Notes under the pieces: model-generated | The model's input: the letters and a program-made list of their open reading frames with translations, nothing else | Database searches by the model: none | Told to the model about the DNA's origin: nothing | Shown here: one piece after another, positions 47,892-54,099 of the stretch | Numbering within the stretch: position 1 is the stretch's first letter | Layout: every line of letters starts with the position of its first letter | Translations under genes and position numbers: made by a program | From: Stanieria cyanosphaera PCC 7437 | GTDB lineage: Bacteria > Cyanobacteriota > Cyanobacteriia > Cyanobacteriales > Xenococcaceae | Reading direction: 5' to 3' | Length of the DNA stretch: 64,000 nt | Assembly: GCF_000317575.1 (NCBI RefSeq) | Contig: NC_019748.1 | Span: forward strand, 1,132,001 to 1,196,000

Positions 47892-48420
47892 AGATTGCGA
47901 TTACGAAGTAGGCTTTGAAGCCTTATTGAAGGACTTCAAAAGGTATCAAAAAGATAGTCCAAAAGGGATTAGCTTGATTCGCAAAGGTCAAACTATATCT
48001 TTACAGTTCAAGATAGGTAAAAAGCCTAGAAGCCAGTATGGTTGCAACTGTTCCTTTACCTTAGATGGGATGGTAGAAGCTCTTAGCAAGGCTAACAAGG
48101 TAGCTGAAGCCTTAAGGTTATTTGCTAGCGAGGTTGAATTTTGGCAATGGTACGACAAAGAAATTAAGGAAGTAGGCAAGATAGAGAATGACCTACTCAC
48201 TTTTAAAGACGCGATCGCGAGAGTAGAAAATGATTTTTGGAATAGACCAAGCAGAACAAGAAGGAGAAGAGACAAAAATAACCCTAGTGATATTCGCTCT
48301 TATAATCGAACTTATGGGCATTTCTTTAAATTATTGCCTCAAGATAAAATAGTTAACTTAACAGACATAATGTCTGCTATAGACACAAAAAAAGGGGTAC
48401 AAGACAGTATGGCTATATAG
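47884..48420 (+). CDS. Tyrosine integrase, N-terminal part (frame 1)
   Basis: GTG start, 178 aa. It holds the N-terminal arm-binding and helical core-binding region (LIRKGQTISLQFKIG; FKDAIARVENDFW). There is no catalytic residue. In the last codons the ribosome reaches A7G4 (48387-48397). A shift to -1 there continues without a stop into the catalytic part at 48429 and would give a protein of about 470 aa. Without the shift, the protein ends after GVQDSMAI. Confidence 0.85.
   Translation: MSKDCDYEVGFEALLKDFKRYQKDSPKGISLIRKGQTISLQFKIGKKPRSQYGCNCSFTLDGMVEALSKANKVAEALRLFASEVEFWQWYDKEIKEVGKIENDLLTFKDAIARVENDFWNRPSRTRRRRDKNNPSDIRSYNRTYGHFFKLLPQDKIVNLTDIMSAIDTKKGVQDSMAI
48387..48397 (+). other. 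A7G4 slippery tract inside the integrase gene
   Basis: The zero-frame codons are ACA AAA AAA GGG, that is A-AAA-AAA-G, a classical -1 slippery heptamer as used by many IS elements. The -1 frame reads on through RGTRQYGYIVGAMRKMAR. A perfect hairpin (CAGACA-TAA-TGTCTG, 48362-48376) lies 10 nt upstream. Confidence 0.65.
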
Positions 48421-48428
48421 TCGGAGCA

Positions 48429-49295
48429 ATGAGAAAGATGGCTAGGCTGTGCAAGAGAGAAGATATATTAAAAGGACTAGAAAGCATAGATACAGAGCAA
48501 ATTGAATTTCAAGAACTGCAAACTGTTGAGTTAGAAGAGTTTCTAGCCTGGAGAGATAAAGTACTAGGCATTACCTCTTCATTGCACTTCAATGCTGACT
48601 TAGAAATAAGAGAGCGTTGGCTATGGGTATTTTCAACACAAATAGTGTATGGGTTAAGATTGTCAGAAGTGTTCGCTATCCAGAACTTGGATAAACCCTT
48701 TGTAACAAAAGATAAGCGAACAATCCCAGCTTTAAGCGATCCCGAGAATACTGACAATCTAATTTACATTGGAGAAAAAACAAACCTAGGGACTAAGGTA
48801 AAAACTGGTAGCAGGCTAGCTAGACCTTTTATTCCTCCTAAATACCCTAATCTCATTGAAATGTTAAATATTAAAACTCCTGCCTTGCCTACTAACCGCC
48901 CTAGAAGCGATAGGCCTGAAACTATAGCAGGGTTTTACGCTGCTGAAGCTAGAAAAAGGCTCATTAAATGGAGCGCTCCATTTACCCAGACTCATGCGGA
49001 TAGGCATTTAGGGAATGTTAACGGGGTACAAGCAGGAATACCGCTAGAAGTAAGAGCGCAGTCTATGGGGCATACTTCAGCAATGAATGACTCTGTTTAC
49101 AAGAAGCGTCAAGCGACTAAGACGACTATTGACCTACTGCTAAACAGTAATACCAACGCTGTCGACTTCGTAACTGGACTAAATGAGGCTAAGAAGCTAC
49201 TACAGGATTATCCTCATAGCTTAGAACCTGTAGCTAAGTTAATAGCAAGGGTATACGGCAAAAATGAGCAAGAGATACTAAAACTACTTTCTTAA
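48429..49295 (+). CDS. Tyrosine integrase, catalytic part
   Basis: This 288-aa piece has the full tyrosine recombinase active site: R77 in YGLRLSEV, H189 and R192 in THADRH, H215 in MGHT, and the nucleophile Y224 in SVYKKR. It lacks its own good Shine-Dalgarno sequence, which favours expression as a frameshift fusion with the upstream part. The open frame extends 12 codons upstream of the ATG to the slippery tract. It is next to attL and drives integration at tRNA-Pro. Confidence 0.9.
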   Translation: MRKMARLCKREDILKGLESIDTEQIEFQELQTVELEEFLAWRDKVLGITSSLHFNADLEIRERWLWVFSTQIVYGLRLSEVFAIQNLDKPFVTKDKRTIPALSDPENTDNLIYIGEKTNLGTKVKTGSRLARPFIPPKYPNLIEMLNIKTPALPTNRPRSDRPETIAGFYAAEARKRLIKWSAPFTQTHADRHLGNVNGVQAGIPLEVRAQSMGHTSAMNDSVYKKRQATKTTIDLLLNSNTNAVDFVTGLNEAKKLLQDYPHSLEPVAKLIARVYGKNEQEILKLLS

Positions 49296-49321
49296 CCCTA
49301 TTAATCACAAATAAACTATGT

Positions 49322-49345
49322 AAGGGTAGCAATACCCTTTTTTTT
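49322..49345 (+). terminator. Rho-independent terminator of the integrase
   Basis: AAGGGTA and TACCCTT form a perfect 7-bp stem with loop GCAA, followed by a run of T. It is 27 nt after the integrase stop. Confidence 0.9.
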
Positions 49346-49462
49346 GTTTGTCATTAGCTCAAGGTATGGTAGCGATCGCGCGAATCCAGGGACGATGAAA
49401 ACTAACTAATATTACCTATACCAAAAAACTCTCTACAGCACAATAGGACAAAAGAACTATAA

Positions 49463-49628
49463 GGAAGTGAGGTAACCAACCCTACCAGGGCAATAAGGAT
49501 TATATCTCTAGTCTATTCGTCGTCAATAGTTCTTTCAGAAGCTCTACGACCCAAGCTATTGACTACTCATCGCGACTAGATAATCTCTTATTTTTGCGCC
49601 CTGGGGAGGGATTGGGTTTCCTTTTTTT
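49463..49628 (+). ncRNA. Long rod-shaped structured RNA of the element
   Basis: An RNA of about 165 nt can fold into one rod: GGAA/TTCC, CCAA/TTGG, CCCT/AGGG, CCAGGGC (49485-49491)/GCCCTGG (49598-49604), AATAAG/CTTATT, GATTAT/ATAATC, CTAGTC (49508-49513)/GACTAG (49574-49579) and GTCAATAG/CTATTGAC (49522-49529/49556-49563), closed by a small hairpin. A T7 run follows at 49622-49628. There is no ORF. A rod with internal bulges and this length recalls 6S RNA, but identity is not shown. Confidence 0.65.
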
Positions 49629-49667
49629 AAGAGGAAAGTTCACAAACAAATCTCTTAGGAGGGTTCT

Positions 49668-50438
49668 ATGGTAACACAAGTAAACAGTAAAGCAATCCAA
49701 GCAGGTCAAAAAATCACTCTAACCTACGAAGACAGAGAGTTTGAGGTAATAGTAATCGACCCACACGGGTTAGGGCGTAACCAACCTCTAATCGGATTCG
49801 GGTTCAGAATGGCAGAGCGTCATATTGGGATACCAAACTATACCCTGTCAAGATGGTTAATGAAAGAATCAGTGTTTGAGGGTGCTGCAAATAACGAGTT
49901 CTACAGCCTGAAACTACCTTCTGGTAAACGGTTGAGGGTGGTGCATTTTTTGGGAACAGACAATAACGAGTACATGGTTATTGAAGCTTCCGACTGGGTA
50001 GACTTAGCTGGCGATATTGCAGAGACACCAGGAAAACTAAGAAAACCAGCCAGAAGAAAAGTAATAGACTTCCTAAAGTGGTTTGCAGTCAAAGGACTAT
50101 ATGCAGAAGCTTACGCAGCCTTAAAAGGTCAGTACACTCAAGCGGATAGCATTAACCTTTCCACCTGGCTCAACTCAAGATTAGGAGGTATTCCTGTCAG
50201 GAATCAATACACCAACTTCTTGACCCAACAGGGTTGTTACAAATGGCACGAGTACGCTAACTGGACTAACTATGTCTATAAGGGTTTGTTCGGTATGACA
50301 GCTAAACAAATGAACGAACAATGGGACTTGATTGATGGGGACAAAAAGATCGCTCGTAATCGTATCTCCGAAGCTCAGGGACTAAACGCGAGGGGTTCGC
50401 TCCTCGCGTCGCGATCGCATTTTGTGAGAAGCAAGTGA
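49668..50438 (+). CDS. Element protein of unknown function, C-terminus disrupted
   Basis: This 256-aa protein has a strong Shine-Dalgarno sequence (TAGGAGGG). Its C-terminal half (TNYVYKGLFGMTAKQMNEQWDL..., ARNRISEAQ) resembles a conserved domain of phage and element proteins that I cannot name. At codon 241 a 23-bp palindromic insert (50391-50413) shifts the frame. The true tail (IAFCEKQVIELFVDDLTEAH... to LRGQE, stop 50522-50524) is still open in the -1 frame. The present product ends in a foreign tail. Confidence 0.7.
   Translation: MVTQVNSKAIQAGQKITLTYEDREFEVIVIDPHGLGRNQPLIGFGFRMAERHIGIPNYTLSRWLMKESVFEGAANNEFYSLKLPSGKRLRVVHFLGTDNNEYMVIEASDWVDLAGDIAETPGKLRKPARRKVIDFLKWFAVKGLYAEAYAALKGQYTQADSINLSTWLNSRLGGIPVRNQYTNFLTQQGCYKWHEYANWTNYVYKGLFGMTAKQMNEQWDLIDGDKKIARNRISEAQGLNARGSLLASRSHFVRSK
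50391..50413. repeat. 23-bp palindromic insertion at a HIP1 site
   Basis: Inserted between GCG and ATCGCA, and flanked by GCG on both sides. It forms GCGAG/CTCGC. Removing it restores one continuous reading frame of the element gene. The same kind of insertion, 24 bp and in frame, is at 61505-61528. Confidence 0.75.
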
Positions 50439-50539
50439 TTGAGTTATTTGTGGACGACCTAACAGAAGCTCATGATTTAGCTATTTCTATTGCCAAGCGA
50501 AAGTTCTTAAGAGGGCAAGAGTAAACGTATATAAAAATA

Positions 50540-50552
50540 TTGCAATATTTTA
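50540..50552. repeat. 13-bp repeat TTGCAATATTTTA, copy 1
   Basis: It is part of the perfect 18-bp palindrome AAAATATTGCAATATTTT (50534-50551). The 13-mer recurs at 53056-53068, and the next bases are AGGG here and ACCC there, both followed by TATG. It may be an operator or replication site of the element. Confidence 0.45.
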
Positions 50553-50633
50553 GGGTATGTCCTCACGTTTCCCTTAGTTAAAATGAGTTTAATACTGATA
50601 ACTATTTGTTGATAAGTTAAGCAGGTAAATAAC

Positions 50634-50662
50634 AAAAAACAAGGGAGCGTGGCGACTCCCTT
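50634..50662 (-). terminator. Terminator of the small reverse gene
   Basis: On the minus strand AAGGGAG and CTCCCTT form a perfect 7-bp stem, then TTGTTTTTTG. It lies 47 nt after the stop of the 62-aa gene and supports that gene's transcription. Confidence 0.75.
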
Positions 50663-50708
50663 GAAATGGTAGGACAAGAAACCAAATCTACCTGCATGAC
50701 TTAAATTA

Positions 50709-50897
50709 TTATAGCCAATCTTCATAGGGAGCGTGACCTAATTTCTTATCAGGTAAATTTAGTATTCTCCTCAAAATAACGTCAAGGTAAAAATCAAAAC
50801 TACCGTAGTTTCTGCCCCAAAGAGTCGATTCTTCGAGTAATTTTAGGATTGCTTGCTTTCTGTTAGACTCAGCATAACTCAAATTCTTGGTTGTCAC
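50709..50897 (-). CDS. Small element protein, reverse strand
   Basis: A 62-aa protein with charged helices and a tail PYEDWL. Its segment from RKQAILKLL to ILNLP aligns without gaps over 37 residues (about 30% identical by eye) with the first part of the chimeric protein at 51426. It is the only leftward gene of the element, divergent from the phage-like gene at 51045. Such divergent small genes are often regulators, but no HTH is visible. Confidence 0.5.
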   Translation of the reverse strand: MTTKNLSYAESNRKQAILKLLEESTLWGRNYGSFDFYLDVILRRILNLPDKKLGHAPYEDWL

Positions 50898-51044
50898 AGC
50901 GATTATTTGTCAAGTAATTATTGCCTTACTTAGCAATAGTAACAATTTAAGTTTAATTATTACTAAATTGTGTAGTTTAGTAGGCAGTTAAAGGTAATTT
51001 TGTGGATACTAGAGTAGTAATTTAAAAAAACAAAATAACAAAAT

Positions 51045-51389
51045 ATGGCTGGTTTAACTTACGCACAATTATTTGGAACTAACGCTTACGCACAAAACAC
51101 TCTTGAAATACCTACTGGGTTGTATTGTTTGTATAACGAGAATCCAGACAGAAAAGGACTAGTTATTAACAACATGACTTCCAACGGACAAATATATCTG
51201 GGATTAAACGATAGCGTTAGTCCAGGCGAGTATCTTGTTGTCATCCCTCCAGACGCATCTTACAGTTTTGATTTTGCTTACACAGGTGAAATTTGGACTT
51301 ATACCACAGACGAAAACAACACCATTAAAGCTACTGAGTTTGGAGAAGGCGACGGGTTTAACCCTAACTGGACTCTTCCCGAACAGTAA
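51045..51389 (+). CDS. Phage-like beta-rich structural protein
   Basis: This 114-aa protein carries a pattern often seen in small phage capsid/tail-associated beta-sandwich proteins: RKGLVINNMTSNGQIYLGLNDSV, then PPDASYSFDFAYTGEIWTYTT. It may be a virion decoration or host-binding factor. It is the first gene of the rightward cluster and 36 nt before the next gene. The resemblance is from memory. Confidence 0.6.
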   Translation: MAGLTYAQLFGTNAYAQNTLEIPTGLYCLYNENPDRKGLVINNMTSNGQIYLGLNDSVSPGEYLVVIPPDASYSFDFAYTGEIWTYTTDENNTIKATEFGEGDGFNPNWTLPEQ

Positions 51390-51425
51390 AACAAATACAA
51401 CAACACAATTAAACCCCATCCATAA

Positions 51426-52871
51426 ATGAAAGACATTCGCCAAAAAGCCATCAAGATTATATCTGATCACTTTGAGAAACTCCCTGCTACTCTTGTTTCT
51501 TCTGACTACGACTTAGATACTTTTTGTCGTAAGTTTCTAAGGCTTCCTTCTCGTCCTAGTGATGACAGGGTTTATGGATGGCTTACTCCGATTCAAGAAT
51601 TTGTAACCTATACTCCCGATTTAACTACCTCTAAAGCTGGAATAAACTTTATTAAGTTGTGGGAAGGATTAAGACTTAAGGCTTATCGTTGTCCCGCTGG
51701 TAAGTGGACTATAGGTTATGGAACTACTAAAGGAGTTAAAGCTGGTCAAGAGATAACCCAAAGGGAAGCTGAATCGTTATTAAGGAATGACCTAGTTGTT
51801 TTTGAGGACGCTACCAGAAACCTGGTTAAAGTTCAGCTAAGCCAGAATCAATTTGATGCCTTAGTGAGCTTTGTCTATAACGTAGGAGAAGGAGCTTTTG
51901 CCAAGTCTACTCTGCTACAGGTACTTAACGAGGGAAAGTTTACAGAAGCAGCTAACAACTTTGACAATGGAGCGTCGATTAACTCTTCAGCAGATACCTT
52001 TGCTGCCATAAGAAATAGCTTAAACGAGCGTAAGTACCACCGATTTTATATCCCTAGTGGCGACCCAGAGTTTCCAGGGACGTTTAAAGAAGGAGTTGAG
52101 CAAAATGCGATAATGATTTGGGATGACATCGATCCTTCAGTCTTTACCAGGACTCCAGAAATATATAGGTTGTTCAAGTTTGGCTACGACCGCTCGTGTT
52201 CGGTAATTCAGATATCCTCAGAAAAGCCAGGTAGCAACCTTAAATTCGATTGCTTTTGCCCCAAAGTTTTTAGCTCAATCCATCCTTTTCATGTCGACCC
52301 TTCTTTTCCCGAATTTAAAAGAAGACTATTAACAATCCCTACTTCCAAATTAGAAACGATTACCAATGCAGACTCCAAACCACTGGATATAGTTGACTAC
52401 GACTGGACTGGACTAGATGTTGAATTCAAGCAGTACTGGTGTTATCAGAAGGCAGGAGAGTATTTAGCTACCAGGAGAGCAATTTCTCGTGGACTAAGAC
52501 TTAAAAGTGAACAAAAGATAGTCTGTGTTGACTTAGTTACTACTGCCGTTACTACGGGTTTATGGGACAGCTTGACATTCGCGAATACCAAGCTGAATAG
52601 TTACTTTGATTGGCTGAAGTCTGAACAAGAAGAAGAGAAGGATTCTTTAGAGAAGATGATTCAACAACTTGTAGAGTCAGAAGAACAACAAGCTAGGGAA
52701 AAAAAACTAGAGGAATCTAGGGTTTACGTAGTTCGACTAAGAGGACTGATAGAAACTTGGTACGAAACGGGTTACCTCGTAGAACGTCCTAAAAAGAAAA
52801 GAATTAGGGAGCTAATGCGAGCTAAAGGATATAGGGTAGGTAAGACAGGCGCATGGTGCAAGAAACTATAG
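51426..52871 (+). CDS. Chimera: phage lysozyme (GH24) fused to helicase C-half
   Basis: 481 aa in four parts: an N-terminal module (1-60); a GH24 lysozyme (about 70-178) with the triad E80, C89 and T95 (E-x8-C-x5-T) and NQFDALVSFVYNVG; then a helicase/ATPase portion (about 178-310) with Walker B MIWDDID (230-236), sensor FCPKVFSS and an arginine finger in EFKRRLL; and a charged coiled-coil and basic tail. The lysozyme lacks its last helices and the ATPase lacks Walker A, so a recombination near NNFD (about 177-180) is likely. Confidence 0.75.
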   Translation: MKDIRQKAIKIISDHFEKLPATLVSSDYDLDTFCRKFLRLPSRPSDDRVYGWLTPIQEFVTYTPDLTTSKAGINFIKLWEGLRLKAYRCPAGKWTIGYGTTKGVKAGQEITQREAESLLRNDLVVFEDATRNLVKVQLSQNQFDALVSFVYNVGEGAFAKSTLLQVLNEGKFTEAANNFDNGASINSSADTFAAIRNSLNERKYHRFYIPSGDPEFPGTFKEGVEQNAIMIWDDIDPSVFTRTPEIYRLFKFGYDRSCSVIQISSEKPGSNLKFDCFCPKVFSSIHPFHVDPSFPEFKRRLLTIPTSKLETITNADSKPLDIVDYDWTGLDVEFKQYWCYQKAGEYLATRRAISRGLRLKSEQKIVCVDLVTTAVTTGLWDSLTFANTKLNSYFDWLKSEQEEEKDSLEKMIQQLVESEEQQAREKKLEESRVYVVRLRGLIETWYETGYLVERPKKKRIRELMRAKGYRVGKTGAWCKKL

Positions 52872-53038
52872 ATTATTGGGAGCTATTGACTGCCATAGAT
52901 ACAGAACTAGCTCGTATAGGCTGGAGTACTAATCGAGCAAGACTTTATATCTACGCTACTTACGGCAAACGTTCTAGGCATCAGATGAGTGATGGACAAT
53001 TAATAGAGTTCTGGGAATTCCTAAAAGCTTTTCCCTGA
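52853..53038 (+). CDS. Small element protein with YGKRSR motif
   Basis: This 61-aa protein overlaps the chimera by 19 nt. The pattern AIDTELARIGWSTNRARLYIYATYGKRSRHQMSDGQL is one I associate with small helical domains at the C-termini of replication or single-strand annealing proteins of cyanobacterial phages and plasmids. I cannot name the family. The overlap suggests coupled translation with the helicase part. Confidence 0.65.
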   Translation: MVQETIDYWELLTAIDTELARIGWSTNRARLYIYATYGKRSRHQMSDGQLIEFWEFLKAFP

Positions 53039-53055
53039 AGGCATTCATCAAAACC

Positions 53056-53068
53056 TTGCAATATTTTA
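53056..53068. repeat. 13-bp repeat TTGCAATATTTTA, copy 2
   Basis: Same 13-mer as 50540-50552; here followed by CCCTATGC. It lies 18 bp after the stop of the small YGKRSR gene. Confidence 0.4.
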
Positions 53069-53289
53069 CCCTATGCTTACACAGCTTTCTTTCCTTTCTT
53101 TGTTTTGAAAATAAAAACATCCCCCACCCGACAAGAAAAAAGAGATTATGTGACTGAAGTGAGTGTCAAGAGCTTGATACGCAGTATTTACGAAGTAACT
53201 CTGGACGGGAACAAGGGAACTAATAAAATCTCGCTCAACAGGGGGGAATGGGTGTGTACCTACTTACTTACTATTTGGTTGTGCCTGAT

Positions 53290-53526
53290 ATGAGTTTAAA
53301 GATAGAAGCTGCTATAGCCAGAAAATTGAGACAAGGTTCTGATGTAGTTCACAAGAGTGCTTTGCAGAGGATATTCCCCAAGATACTGATAGCTGCACTG
53401 AATGGTGACTGTGGCGTACGGTACCGAGGTAGAGTGAGTTCTGAGGATAAGGAGTATCTAAGAGAGCTTGGCTATAGGATTGAGAACGAGAGGTTAAAGA
53501 GCTTGTTTATTTACTGGGATAATTAG
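53290..53526 (+). CDS. Element protein of unknown function
   Basis: A 78-aa protein (start ATG 53290, MSLKIEAAIARKL) with DVVHKSALQRIFPK and a basic charged tail. I do not recognise it. It is the last gene before the right end. A longer in-frame start at 53248 would add a hydrophobic stretch that looks random. Confidence 0.5.
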   Translation: MSLKIEAAIARKLRQGSDVVHKSALQRIFPKILIAALNGDCGVRYRGRVSSEDKEYLRELGYRIENERLKSLFIYWDN

Positions 53527-53907
53527 CGGAGCAGTAAGTAAAACTTATAGTGGTAAAATCTACCATAATTAGTCCTAGTAGCTCTCAGCTACTCCCTCAG
53601 AAAGGATAGAGCGATTTTAGAGCTACTTACTCAAACTTATCAATCAGTGTTGCAGTACACTTTTCGACTGGAACTGTTGTAGGTCGGAGAGGTTACCAGT
53701 CGAAAAGACGACTGATTTTACCCTTAAAATACTCTGCTTGTTCTATTTGACAGAATGACCTAGCTGTGTTCTGAGTAATGGTAGAAATAACCATATAAAG
53801 ACTTGTTACTTAGGGGCTATTTTTACTCGCTCTGTTGGGATAGATTTAAGGGTAAGTGAGTAAGAAATGAGTAAGCAAAGCACCACGTTTAGTGGTGTTG
53901 TGGGGTG
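53527..53907. other. Hairpin-rich right end of the element
   Basis: About 380 bp with no gene and an unusual density of hairpins: TGGTA/TACCA (about 53551-53565), AGTAGCT/AGCTACT (53577-53593), AATCAGT + CTTTTCGACTGG / CCAGTCGAAAAG + ACTGATT (53642-53717, the largest), ATGGT/ACCAT (about 53778-53794) and CACCAC/GTGGTG (53881-53897). Possible uses are a replication origin, packaging site, or integrase/excisionase complex. Confidence 0.6.
53627..53874. promoter_or_regulatory. Right-end TGAGTAA repeats (candidate integrase arm sites)
   Basis: GTGAGTAA at 53856-53863 and ATGAGTAA at 53867-53874, 11 bp apart, and TTACTCA at 53627-53633 in reverse. A near match TTACTCG is at 53823-53829. This mirrors the left end. 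Confidence 0.65.
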
Positions 53908-53959
53908 AAATCCCGAGCTTATGTCAGTTTTTTATATATCGGAGCGGCGGGATTTGAAC
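53908..53959. repeat. Right attachment repeat (attR)
   Basis: 52 bp identical to 47751-47802. Its right 21 nt are the 3' end of tRNA-Pro(GGG) and the rest is the sequence after the tRNA. Confidence 0.9.
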
Positions 53960-54012
53960 CCACGACCCCCACTACCCCAAAGTGGTGCGCTACCAAGCTG
54001 CGCTACGCCCCG
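53939..54012 (-). tRNA. tRNA-Pro(GGG)
   Basis: The minus strand gives a full cloverleaf of 74 nt: acceptor CGGGGCG/CGCTCCG, D stem GCGC/GCGC, anticodon stem CCACT/AGTGG with loop TTGGGGT (anticodon GGG), and T arm GTGGG-TTCAAAT-CCCGC. Its 3' part is shared with the attachment repeat, so the element restored the gene on integration. Confidence 0.95.
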
Positions 54013-54099
54013 AAGTTCACGGACTATAATAATACACTTTCTTACCCCTATTAAGCAAGTAAATTTTAAAAATTCTTTAGCACTATCCTATTGTTACCT

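Larger units (their letters stand above)
47751..53959. mobile_element. 6.2-kb integrative element in tRNA-Pro(GGG)
   Basis: A perfect 52-bp direct repeat (47751-47802 and 53908-53959) bounds this region. The right copy contains the last 21 nt of the intact tRNA-Pro gene. The left copy is the displaced tRNA tail. Between them lie an integrase, a structured RNA, a phage-like small protein, a lysozyme-helicase chimera and several unknown small genes. Size, content and lack of virion genes fit a phage satellite or a tycheposon-like island more than a prophage. Excision would yield a circle of 6157 bp. Confidence 0.88.

Noticed and set aside
49463-49628. Retron or group II intron RNA
   Set aside because: No reverse transcriptase is in or near the element, and the fold is a simple rod.
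50507-50725. Open frame of 72 codons on the minus strand
   Set aside because: It covers the terminator hairpin and the palindrome and has no protein-like pattern.
53105-53293. Possible 62-aa gene with TTG start in the element
   Set aside because: It has no ribosome site, composition unlike a folded protein, and overlaps the better gene at 53290; I treat it as chance.
47614-54012. Complete prophage
   Set aside because: There is no terminase, portal, capsid or tail module, and the size is only 6 kb.
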